From assembly GCF_902825405.1 (NCBI RefSeq), contig NZ_CADEAU010000002.1, positions 1 through 53,007 on the forward strand: a DNA stretch of 53,007 nt. The letters are read 5' to 3'. Made by a program: the position numbers and the translations under genes. How positions within the stretch are numbered: the stretch's first letter is position 1; every line of letters starts with the position of its first letter. Positions 7,350 through 15,216 of this stretch are shown piece by piece. The DNA comes from Micromonospora maritima. GTDB taxonomy: Bacteria > Actinomycetota > Actinomycetes > Mycobacteriales > Micromonosporaceae. Under the pieces are notes generated by a model that was not told the origin of the DNA, did no database searches, and was given only the letters and a program-made list of their open reading frames with translations.

Positions 7350-9293
7350 ATGGTCATGCTCGACGACGCGGCGACGGATGCGCGGTCTCCGGTGCGCGTG
7401 CTGCGCAACGACGACGGCCAGGTCGCTCTCTGGCCCGCGGCGGCACCCGCACCCGCCGGTTGGGTCGACACGGGTGTGGCCGGCGCCGAGGACGACTGTC
7501 TGCGACAACTCGCCGGCCCCCTGTCCGAGCCGGCTCCGGTCAGCGGCGCCACCCTGGTCGATGTCTTCCGGGACAGCGTGCGGCGGCACCCCGACCGACC
7601 GGCGCTCGTCGACGCCGGGCAGGCCCTGACCTACGCGGAGGTCGACGCCGAGAGCGATCGGCTGGCCCGGCAGCTGATCGGCCGTGGGGTCCGGCCCGGT
7701 GACCGGGTGGCGGTCCACCGTCCTCGGGACGTCGACCTCTGGCTGGCCGTGCTGGCCATCCTCAAGGCCGGGGCGGCGTACGTGGCGGTCGACCCGCGCT
7801 ATCCCGACGCGCGGCGGGACCTGATGATCGAGGCGGCTCGGGTGCGGCTCACCGTGACCCTGCCCGGTTGGGGCGACCGGTGTCCCGGTGAGGTGTGGGC
7901 CTGGCGCCGCGGTGCCGAGGCGCCGGAGTCCGGTGCGGAGCTGCCGGCGGTGCCGGCGAACGCCGTGGCCAGTGTCCTGTTCTCGTCCGGGTCGACCGGT
8001 GCCCCCAAGGCCATCGTGCTGGAGCACCGCAACCTGGTCAGTTTCGCCCGCAACCCGTCCCTGCCGGAGCTGACGCCGACGGACCGGGTCGGCCAGATCT
8101 CCAGCGTCTCCTTCGACGCCTTCCACTTCGAGACGTGGTGCACTCTCGCGGCCGGCGCGGCCGTGGTCATCCTCCCGCCCCTGCGGGATCTGGTGGGCGC
8201 GGACCTGCGACGTGAGCTCCGGCGCCGGGGCATCACCGCGATGTGTGTGCCGACCATGGCGTTCAACAAGATCGTCAGCGTGGACCAGGACGCCTTCGCG
8301 TCGCTGCGCATCCTGCACACCGGCGGTGACGTGCTGCTGCCGGCCGCCTGTCGGGAGCTGTTGGCCGGCGAGTTCGGCGGCCGCCTCTACAACCTGTACG
8401 GGCCGGCCGAGATCAGCACCGCCTGCACGGCCCACGAGGTGCGCGAGGTCGCGCCGGACGCACCGAGCGTGCCGATCGGCGTGCCGCTGCACGGGGCGAC
8501 GATCCACCTGCTCGACGCCGACCTGACGCCGGTGCCGCAGGGCACGGTCGGTGAGATCCACGTGGGTGGTCCCGGAGTGGCGCGCGGCTACCTCGACCGC
8601 GCCGATCTCACCGCGCAACGCTTCCGCCCGGACCCGTTCGGCGAGGTCCCGGGCGCCCGCCTCTACGCGACCGGTGACCTGGCCCGACAGCGCCCCGACG
8701 GGTTGTTCGACTTCGTCGGGCGCGCGGACGGGCAGGTCAAGATCCGCGGATACCGGGTGGAGCCACGGGAGGTGGAGCGCGCTCTGCTCGGTCACCCCGA
8801 GGTGCGGGAGGCGGCCGTGGAGGTGGAGGGTGGCGTCGGCGACCGCCATCTCGTGGCGCTGATCGTCGGGTACGACACGGTGCGCATCCGGGACCTGCGC
8901 GCGTACGCCGAGGAGGTCCTGCCGGACTTCATGGTCCCCGCGAGCTTCCTGGTGGTCCCCGAGATTCCCGCCACCGACCACGGCAAGCGCGACGAGGCGG
9001 GGGTACGACGGCTGCTGGAGGAGTGGCGACGCCGGCGCGCCGACCACCGTGAACCGAGCACGAAGGTCGAGCGCTATCTCGCCGACCTCTGGGCCGATCT
9101 GCTCGCGAACGAGAGGATCGGCTCCACCGACGACTTCTTCGCGCTCGGCGGCCACTCGATGCTGGCCTTCCAGGCGCAGCGCCGGATCAGGCGCGATCTC
9201 GGGGTGGCCCTGGAGTTCCACGAGCTGCTCGACCACACCGTGCTCGGTGATCTGGCCGCTCGGATCGAGCGGAGCCGGCCGAGCGCGCAGTGA
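7350..9293 (+). CDS. NRPS didomain A-T with N-terminal MbtH-like segment
   Basis: 647 aa. Residues ~16-55 look like a shortened MbtH domain (NDDGQ, LWP, PAGW, then a Cys-Leu), which normally activates adenylation domains in trans. An adenylation domain follows: A3 SSGSTGAPKA, FDAFHFE at A4, NLYGPAE, YATGDLARQ, KIRGYRVEPRE, and a terminal GKRDE. The carrier domain reads LGGHS, with Ser ~603. There is no C or TE domain. The pocket read by eye is D-A-F-C-H-G-L-T-A; specificity is unassigned. MbtH-A-T architecture with a nearby P450 recalls NikP1/NikQ of nikkomycin, which forms beta-hydroxyhistidine, and NovH/NovI. Histidine is therefore an attractive but unproven substrate. It probably pairs with the A-T-C protein as its acceptor carrier. 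Confidence 0.92.
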   Translation: MVMLDDAATDARSPVRVLRNDDGQVALWPAAAPAPAGWVDTGVAGAEDDCLRQLAGPLSEPAPVSGATLVDVFRDSVRRHPDRPALVDAGQALTYAEVDAESDRLARQLIGRGVRPGDRVAVHRPRDVDLWLAVLAILKAGAAYVAVDPRYPDARRDLMIEAARVRLTVTLPGWGDRCPGEVWAWRRGAEAPESGAELPAVPANAVASVLFSSGSTGAPKAIVLEHRNLVSFARNPSLPELTPTDRVGQISSVSFDAFHFETWCTLAAGAAVVILPPLRDLVGADLRRELRRRGITAMCVPTMAFNKIVSVDQDAFASLRILHTGGDVLLPAACRELLAGEFGGRLYNLYGPAEISTACTAHEVREVAPDAPSVPIGVPLHGATIHLLDADLTPVPQGTVGEIHVGGPGVARGYLDRADLTAQRFRPDPFGEVPGARLYATGDLARQRPDGLFDFVGRADGQVKIRGYRVEPREVERALLGHPEVREAAVEVEGGVGDRHLVALIVGYDTVRIRDLRAYAEEVLPDFMVPASFLVVPEIPATDHGKRDEAGVRRLLEEWRRRRADHREPSTKVERYLADLWADLLANERIGSTDDFFALGGHSMLAFQAQRRIRRDLGVALEFHELLDHTVLGDLAARIERSRPSAQ

Positions 9294-9608
9294 CCCCTCT
9301 CCCGGCCTCGCGGAGGTCCCGCGGGTCGTCCGGCGCGCGCCGGGGGTGGACGTCGTCCCCGGCCGCGTCCAGGTCCCATTGAGATCACCGCAATGATCCG
9401 GCATGCGTTAACGTTCGTCTTCTGTAAAGACTGCCGTCGACGCAATTCGTTCGATCGAAGCCGTTGATTTGCGTCCGGCGCGGATGTTAGTGTTCGGCAT
9501 TGATCTAGCGGCATTCCGGCCTGGGTCGGAGTCGTGGCATCCTTCGGATGCGCGGCGGTCCACGGAAACTGCGTGACCCCGCCTAGAGCAAATTACGGGG
9601 GCACGGGC
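9294..9608. other. 315-bp intergenic region with promoter and leader
   Basis: No gene is supported here. The first ~90 bp are GC-rich. From about 9390 to 9520 the AT content rises and holds a promoter-like pair (listed separately). A 6-bp hairpin (GCATCC, loop TTC, GGATGC; 9537-9551) lies in the presumed 5' leader of the next gene. This is the likely transcription start of the long plus-strand run beginning at 9609. Confidence 0.5.
9464..9493 (+). promoter_or_regulatory. sigma-70-like promoter upstream of the small-protein/radical-SAM operon
   Basis: TTGATT (9464-9469) and TAGTGT (9488-9493) are separated by 18 bp, a good fit to the actinobacterial housekeeping consensus TTGAC-N17/18-TAGNNT. 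Transcription would start near 9500, leaving a ~109-nt leader before the ATG at 9609. Confidence 0.55.
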
Positions 9609-10040
9609 ATGCGTGAAGTCGAACAGAATCCGGTCGAGGACGAACCCACCATCACGCTGACGCGGTGGCGGGAACCCATCGACGATGACGACCGCCATGC
9701 CAACTTCAAGTCCGAGGTCCAGATGTACGGCCTGCTGGACCCGCTGGTGACGTTGCGGGGGATGTCGGCCAATCTGGACATTCCGATCGGTGCGATCGCC
9801 CGCTACGTGCTGGCGAAGTGGGCGACCGGGGGCAGCGGAGGGCTGCTCGAACTCGGTCCGGTGATGACGCGGCGGCTGTGGGAGCCGATTGCCGCCGCCG
9901 AGCGGGAAGACTCCGACGAGCGCCGTCTCGCCACCTATCACCAGCTCCGCCAGATGATCTCCTGGTTGAACGTCCCGCTCGATGATCCGACGGTTTACCC
10001 TGCGCAGGAGCCGGGGCCGGCGAGCACCACCACGATTTGA
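9609..10040 (+). CDS. small soluble protein of unknown function (143 aa; DUF6027-like?)
   Basis: The start is ATG 9609. Upstream in-frame codons give a non-conserved, leader-like sequence. The product is acidic and helical-looking, with no signal peptide or membrane segment. The phrases HANFKSEVQMYGLLDPL, IARYVLAKWA and GGSGGLLELGP recall a small actinomycete family that I believe is DUF6027; I hold this from memory only. Such proteins occur in actinomycetes with no assigned reaction. It is the first gene of the long plus-strand run and sits 77 nt before the radical SAM gene, so an accessory role in the pathway is possible but unproven. Confidence 0.7.
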   Translation: MREVEQNPVEDEPTITLTRWREPIDDDDRHANFKSEVQMYGLLDPLVTLRGMSANLDIPIGAIARYVLAKWATGGSGGLLELGPVMTRRLWEPIAAAEREDSDERRLATYHQLRQMISWLNVPLDDPTVYPAQEPGPASTTTI

Positions 10041-10117
10041 TCATCCATTATTCGGCACGGCGCTGGAACGCGACGTGGAAGTAATGACCGATCTCGATCT
10101 GAAAGGGTGACGCGTAC

Positions 10118-11803
10118 ATGCCACGACAGCTCTCCTTGGCGCCCGAGCTCTACACGAATTCCAACGAAGCAGTCGACCACCGGTACATGGCCCAGATGCG
10201 CGAGCAGGACGAGACGCCCGTGCCGATCGACCCGACCAAGCCGAAGTTCACGCTGGTCGTCGGCCCGTCGCCGTTCACCATGATGCGCGGGTGGGAGTTC
10301 TTCCTGACCTCGCCCTACGAGGGCGCGACCTACATCTCGACGGTCCTGCACAACGCCGGCTACCCCGTCCGCATCGTCGACGTGCGGTACGCGGTCGACC
10401 CGCTGAACGAGGCGTACCGGCAGATCATGGAGGGCACCGACGTCCTGGGGATCTGCACCTTCGAGGACAACTTCCCGTTCGTCAACGAGCTGATGACGAT
10501 GGTCAAGGACGCCCGGCCGGACGTCCCCATCATCTGCGGCGGGTCGCTCGTCACCTCGGTGCCGCACGTCTTCATGGAGAACACGGCGTGTGACATCGCG
10601 GTGATCAGCGAAGGGGAGATCACGATCCTCGAGCTGATGGAGAGCTACTGCGCCGGTCGCTGGGAGAAGGACCTGCCCTCGATCCGGGGCATCTGCTTCC
10701 GGGGGCCGGAGGGCAAGATGCGCCGGACCAGGCCCCGTGGTCAGATGATGGACCTCGACTCGCTGCCCCGCATGCGACTGGACCTGTGGCCCCAGTCGAA
10801 GAGCCCGATGGGCCTTCAGCCGCAGATCATCTCGTCCTACAGTCGGGGCTGCAAGATGGACTGCTCCTTCTGCTACCGGACGACCCCGCAGGTGCGGGCC
10901 AAGTCGCCGGAGAAGATGGACCGGGATCTGGCCTGGCTCAAGTCGCAGTACAACATCGACTTCTGCTTCTTCGTCGACCTGACGTTCAGCTCCCACCGCC
11001 GCCAGACCCTGGAGATGTGCGACGTCATCTCCGACCACGACCTGCGCTGGACGTGCCTGACGCGGTGTGCCGACATGGACCAGCCCCGGATCAACGCGAT
11101 GCGTGACGCGGGCGCCGACATCATCCTCTACGGGGTGGAGTCGCTCGGCTCGGAGGTGCTCCGGGAGGCGCGCAAGGGCAACTCGGAGAACCTCACCGTC
11201 CGCGCCATGCGCACCACCTTCGAGGGCGGTGTGCGCTTCGGTGCCCTGCTCATCGTGGGTCTGCCGAACGAGACCGAGGAGTCGCTCGGCCACATGGTCG
11301 AGTTCGCCGAGAGCTACCACCACGTGACCCGGGTGAAGTACCTGTCCGCCATGCCCGGGACGACGGTCTACCGTCAGGCCATCGACAAGGGCCTGATGCG
11401 CAGCGAGGTCGACCACCTGAACTGGCTCTCCATCGAGCAGGCGCTGCACGAGGACGAGTTCCTCAACGTCAGCGGCCTGCCCGAGCGGGCGTGCCGGGAC
11501 GCCTACAGCCGCATCTACGACGCCTACGCTCCCGGGCCGGTGATGGACTTCAAGCACTACCCGGAGCACTTCAACTACTTCTACCCGCAGCCGAACGACG
11601 GCCTGGAGCGCTCCACCTCGTACGCGGGGCCCGGCTGGCGGTCGAAGTTCAGCTCCGCCGGTCCGCACCTGGTCCCGGGCTCGGAGCGGTTCACCCTCGA
11701 CAAGATCGCCCCGCCGGAGGTGGCGGCGGCGGGTTCCCTGCTGGTGCCCTGCGGGGCCAAGAAGCTGAGCGGCGAGGCGACGCTCGCGCCGGCCAGCGCC
11801 TGA
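10118..11803 (+). CDS. B12-binding-domain radical SAM enzyme
   Basis: 561 aa. The N-terminal ~40-200 residues form a Rossmann-like B12-binding region (no DxHxxG, as usual in class B radical SAM methylases). Radical SAM cysteines follow in RGCKMDCSFC (Cys 245, 249, 252), then the TIM-barrel core with GVESLG and a GLPNETEESL motif. Such enzymes methylate unactivated carbon or phosphorus centres or catalyse ring rearrangements using SAM, a 4Fe-4S cluster and usually cobalamin. An Ala/Ser-rich tail closes the protein. ATG 10118 follows GAAAGGGTGA at a suitable distance. The sulfotransferase gene starts 7 nt downstream. The substrate is unknown, presumably a pathway intermediate. Confidence 0.9.
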   Translation: MPRQLSLAPELYTNSNEAVDHRYMAQMREQDETPVPIDPTKPKFTLVVGPSPFTMMRGWEFFLTSPYEGATYISTVLHNAGYPVRIVDVRYAVDPLNEAYRQIMEGTDVLGICTFEDNFPFVNELMTMVKDARPDVPIICGGSLVTSVPHVFMENTACDIAVISEGEITILELMESYCAGRWEKDLPSIRGICFRGPEGKMRRTRPRGQMMDLDSLPRMRLDLWPQSKSPMGLQPQIISSYSRGCKMDCSFCYRTTPQVRAKSPEKMDRDLAWLKSQYNIDFCFFVDLTFSSHRRQTLEMCDVISDHDLRWTCLTRCADMDQPRINAMRDAGADIILYGVESLGSEVLREARKGNSENLTVRAMRTTFEGGVRFGALLIVGLPNETEESLGHMVEFAESYHHVTRVKYLSAMPGTTVYRQAIDKGLMRSEVDHLNWLSIEQALHEDEFLNVSGLPERACRDAYSRIYDAYAPGPVMDFKHYPEHFNYFYPQPNDGLERSTSYAGPGWRSKFSSAGPHLVPGSERFTLDKIAPPEVAAAGSLLVPCGAKKLSGEATLAPASA

Positions 11804-11810
11804 CCGTCGG

Positions 11811-12953
11811 ATGATTCCGAGCGGTCCGCCGGCACCCGGGCCGCAGCTGGTTCGAGCCGACAGCCCCGTCCTCATCATCGGGACGGAGCGGTCCGGCTCG
11901 AACCTGCTGCGCCTGGTGCTGAACTCGCATCCGCACATCACGGTGCCGCACCCGCCGCACTTCATGCACTACTTCGCCTCGCTCGCCCCGGCGTACGGGG
12001 ACCTGCGGCAGGACCGGAACCGGCGGGCCCTGGTCCGCGACGCCCAGCGGCTGCTGCGTCGGCACATCCACCCCTGGGAGCATCCGATCGACGAGGAGCG
12101 CGTGCTCGCGCAGGCGGGCCCGAGCGTGTTCGGCGTCGTCGGGGCCTTCTACGAGGAGTACCGGCGTGCCGAGGGCAAGCCGCGTTGGGGGTGCAAGAGC
12201 ACCTTCACGGTGCACCACGTCGCCGAGGTCCTCGCCGAATATCCGCGGGCCAGGTTCATCTGGCTGGTCCGCGATCCCCGGGACGTCGCGGCCTCGGCGA
12301 AGCGGTCGGTGTTCAACCACTTCCATCCCTACCGGACGGCCCTGCTCTGGTCCCGCCAGCAGGAACTGGCCGCCGCCGCGCTCGCCCGGTACGGGCCGGA
12401 GGTGGTGCACCAGTTGCGGTACGAGGATCTGGTCGCCGATCCGGAGCCGGTGCTGCGCCGGCTCTGCGAGTTCCTCGACGAGCCCTTCGAGCCCGCGATG
12501 CTGGCGCACCACAGGTCTCCGGCCGCGCAGCGGACCGCGCGGCTGTCCCAGTCGTGGCACAACACCGACCGGCCGATCAACGCCGACAGCGTCGGCCGGC
12601 ACCTGCGCGGACTGAGCCCGACCGAGAGCCGTCAGGTCGTGCTCGCCGCCGGACCGATGATGCGGCGCCTGGGCTACGCCACCGAGGCGGAGGACGGCGC
12701 CGGCCGGCCGCCGTCGATGGCGCGGGTGCGGGTGCACGACCTCGCGCTGCGACTGCGCAACGAGGTGCGGTCGATGCGCAACGACCGCAACTACCGGCGC
12801 CGGCTGGTCCGCGACGCCACCGTCGCCTGGGTCCGCGTACGCAGGCGGAGCGGGTGGGCGCTGCGGAACCGCGCGCACCGGAAGACGGTGCTCGACCGCG
12901 ACGCGGCCGCCGTGGCCGCACCCCACGTCCACAACCGGAGGGAATCGAGTTGA
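11811..12953 (+). CDS. sulfotransferase (PAPS-dependent family)
   Basis: 380 aa. The 5'-phosphosulfate loop is GTERSGSN (~24-31), and the 3'-phosphate-binding segment is RDPRDVAASAKRS (~154-166). These are the two PAPS signatures of the bacterial Sulfotransfer_3 type. The last ~90 residues are Arg-rich and look extra. The enzyme would transfer sulfate from PAPS to a hydroxyl or amine of a small molecule. The start ATG 11811 lies 7 nt after the radical SAM stop with only a weak ribosome binding site, suggesting coupling. Its stop (TGA 12951-12953) overlaps the TTG start of the methyltransferase. A second sulfotransferase gene lies at 25036. Confidence 0.88.
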   Translation: MIPSGPPAPGPQLVRADSPVLIIGTERSGSNLLRLVLNSHPHITVPHPPHFMHYFASLAPAYGDLRQDRNRRALVRDAQRLLRRHIHPWEHPIDEERVLAQAGPSVFGVVGAFYEEYRRAEGKPRWGCKSTFTVHHVAEVLAEYPRARFIWLVRDPRDVAASAKRSVFNHFHPYRTALLWSRQQELAAAALARYGPEVVHQLRYEDLVADPEPVLRRLCEFLDEPFEPAMLAHHRSPAAQRTARLSQSWHNTDRPINADSVGRHLRGLSPTESRQVVLAAGPMMRRLGYATEAEDGAGRPPSMARVRVHDLALRLRNEVRSMRNDRNYRRRLVRDATVAWVRVRRRSGWALRNRAHRKTVLDRDAAAVAAPHVHNRRESS

Positions 12954-13726
12954 CCATCCAACGCGACGACGTCGTGGAGCACTTCGCCGCCCGAGCCCGC
13001 ACCTACGACCAGTCCAGCTCGTGGTGCACGGACGAGGCGTTGGGCGCGATCGTGCTGGGCATGGCCCAACCCGGTGCCGACGACGCGGTGCTGGACGTGG
13101 CCTGCGGCACGGGCCTGGTGTCGCGCCTGTTCTCCGGGCGGGTGGCCCGGGTCGTCGGCGTCGACATCACCGCCGACATGGCCGAGCAGGCGCAGCCCCA
13201 CCTGGACGAGTTCGTCCTGGCGCCGGCCGAGTCGCTGCCGTTCGAGTCGGACACCTTCGACGTGGTGGTGTGCCGACAGGGCATCCAGTTCATGACCCTG
13301 CCCGACGCGGTGCGGGAGATGGTGCGGGTGACCAAGCCGGGCGGTCGCATCCTGCTGATCAACCTGTGCGCCTACGGCGACGCGGACCGGGACGAGTACT
13401 TCGAGGTGTTGCGGCTGCGCAACCCGGTCCGCCGCAACTTCTTCCTCCCCGACGACCTCGCCCGGCTGATGACCGAGGCCGGGTGCGACGAGGTCTCCAC
13501 GGAGCGGTACGTCTCCGTGGAGGACGTCGACGCGTGGTCCGACAACGGCGCGATCGGTGAGGACAACCGGGAGGCGATCCGCGAGGTGTACCGCAAGGCC
13601 TCGCCGGCGTTCCAGGAGTTGCACTCCGTACGGATGGACGGCGGTCGGTTCGTCGACCAGATGCTGTTCGTCGTCGCCCGGGGGGTCAAGCCGGCTGCGC
13701 CGGCCGCCCGGAATGCGCCTCGATGA
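12950..13726 (+). CDS. class I SAM-dependent methyltransferase
   Basis: 258 aa from a TTG start at 12950, chosen because GGAGGG lies 7 nt upstream and the TTGA overlaps the sulfotransferase stop. Motif I is LDVACGTG (~48-55), followed by the acidic GVDIT strand and MVRVTKPGGR. It is related to ubiE/Methyltransf_11 enzymes and resembles the methyltransferase half of the GyrB fusion at 23057 (LDVCCGSG, GLDIT), so the two may be paralogues. It probably methylates O, N or C of a pathway intermediate. Its stop overlaps the ATG of the HisRS-like gene by 4 nt. Confidence 0.9.
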   Translation: MTIQRDDVVEHFAARARTYDQSSSWCTDEALGAIVLGMAQPGADDAVLDVACGTGLVSRLFSGRVARVVGVDITADMAEQAQPHLDEFVLAPAESLPFESDTFDVVVCRQGIQFMTLPDAVREMVRVTKPGGRILLINLCAYGDADRDEYFEVLRLRNPVRRNFFLPDDLARLMTEAGCDEVSTERYVSVEDVDAWSDNGAIGEDNREAIREVYRKASPAFQELHSVRMDGGRFVDQMLFVVARGVKPAAPAARNAPR

Positions 13727-15123
13727 CCACTTCACCGGAGTCGGATGCTATGGTGCAGGCGCAGCACTCACCTGATGAGGATGTCTCGATGGACGTGGGG
13801 ATCGACGGTCGTCGTTCGGCGCTGCGTCCTCCGATCGAGCTGCCCGGGTTCCCGGAGTGGTCCCCCGCCGGTGTGTCGCTGGAGCGGCGTCTCATCCGCG
13901 CGATCAGCGAAGGCTTCGAGAGTCACGGATTCCGTCCGCTGGACACCGCCGCGGTGCAGCCGTGGTCGGTGCTGACCGCGGGCGACGGCCAATACTCCGA
14001 CGGCGGAGTCGGCAAGCCGATCTTCCGGGTCGCCGAGCCTCCGGAGACCGACACGGGCGCGAGTCTCGGGTTGCGCTACGACCTCACCGTCCCGCTCGCG
14101 CGTCACATCGCCGAGCGCGGCGACACCCTCGCCTTCCCGTTGAGCTGCTACCAGATCGCCAAGGTGTGGCGAGCGGAGATCCCCGACCTGTCACACGCCC
14201 GTGAGTTCTACCAGTGCGACCTCGACGTGATCGGCCGCGGCGAGCTGAGTCTGTTCTTCGACGCCGAGATCGCCTGCGCGCTGCACGCCGCGTTCGAGGC
14301 CGTCGGCCTCGGCGACTTCACCGTCCGGATCTCGAACCGCCGGGCACTGGCCGCCCTGCTCGCCGTGCACGGCCTGCACAACACCCGGGTCAAGGCCATC
14401 GTGCAGATCATCGACGAGGGCGGCCGGCAGCCGCGGGAGAAGACCGTCCTGCAACTGCGCGACGCCGGGGTCGCCGACGCCGTCGCCGAGGACATCGGCG
14501 AGCTGCTGAGCCTGCACACCGTGCGCGAGGCACGGGACCTGTTCGCGCGTCGTGGCGCGGACCAGGGCGGTCTGGACGAGCTGGAGACGGTGATCGACGC
14601 GGCGATCGGGCTGGGCATGCCGGCGGGCCGGTTGCGGCTGGACTTCTCCATCACCCGGGGCCACGACTACTACACCGGCACCGTCTACGAGACGTTCGTC
14701 GCCGGTCGCGAACACTGGGGGGCGATCGGGTCCGGCGGTCGGTACGACAACCTGCTCGGCCACGTCACCGGCGAGCGATACCCCGGCGTGGGAGTCTCGA
14801 TCGGCCTGACCCGGCTGGTCGGTCTGCTGCTGGAGGACGCCCGGGCCGGGGGCACGGCACCGGACGAGGTCGTCGTGACGCGCGGACCCGACGCGCGCGA
14901 GGGGTCGTTGCTCGACGTGGTGCGCGAGTTGCGCCGGCGTGGCCTGCCGACCCGGGTGCTCTTCGACCCGCCCGCCGACCCGTCCGTGCGAGCGGACTTC
15001 GCGACGCTCGTGGAGGTGCGTGGCGACGGATCGTGCACCGTACGACATATGCCCGGCGGTCAGGTGCGTGAGGTGGATGCCGGCTCGGTGGCGGAGGTCG
15101 TGGCCAGCGGTCGGGCATCGTAG
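13723..15123 (+). CDS. histidyl-tRNA synthetase-like protein 1 (degenerate tRNA-contact regions)
   Basis: 466 aa with a class II synthetase core: LRYDLTVPLAR (~117-127), motif 2 VWRAE...AREFYQCDLD (~148-168), a histidine-site RGHDYYTG (~312-319, where HisRS normally has RGLDYY) and SGGRYDNL (~337-344). The KGRYREF loop that contacts tRNA in true HisRS is replaced by a LSHAREF sequence, and the C-terminal anticodon-binding domain is short and divergent. Adenylation is plausible, normal tRNA charging doubtful. It may activate histidine or an analogue for amide formation, or act as a decoy. The start overlaps the previous stop (ATGA), but ATG 13789, after GAGGATG, is an alternative that would drop a poorly conserved N-terminus. 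Confidence 0.82.
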   Translation: MTTSPESDAMVQAQHSPDEDVSMDVGIDGRRSALRPPIELPGFPEWSPAGVSLERRLIRAISEGFESHGFRPLDTAAVQPWSVLTAGDGQYSDGGVGKPIFRVAEPPETDTGASLGLRYDLTVPLARHIAERGDTLAFPLSCYQIAKVWRAEIPDLSHAREFYQCDLDVIGRGELSLFFDAEIACALHAAFEAVGLGDFTVRISNRRALAALLAVHGLHNTRVKAIVQIIDEGGRQPREKTVLQLRDAGVADAVAEDIGELLSLHTVREARDLFARRGADQGGLDELETVIDAAIGLGMPAGRLRLDFSITRGHDYYTGTVYETFVAGREHWGAIGSGGRYDNLLGHVTGERYPGVGVSIGLTRLVGLLLEDARAGGTAPDEVVVTRGPDAREGSLLDVVRELRRRGLPTRVLFDPPADPSVRADFATLVEVRGDGSCTVRHMPGGQVREVDAGSVAEVVASGRAS

Positions 15124-15216
15124 CCGCTTCCACCCGCAGGGGTGGACGTGGTTCCTGTCGCGAGCCGGCCGTCGTCAGCGCCCCTGTCCTCCGTTCGTAC
15201 CCGACAGAGAGTCATC

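Noticed and set aside
7239-9404. Long minus-strand open frame opposite the MbtH-A-T gene
   Set aside because: Low-complexity product, no motif, and fully overlaps a well-supported NRPS gene.
9609-10040. Ribosomal precursor peptide for the radical SAM enzymes
   Set aside because: The 143-aa protein looks like a folded soluble protein with no leader/core pattern, and no short precursor-like frame was convincing elsewhere in the cluster.
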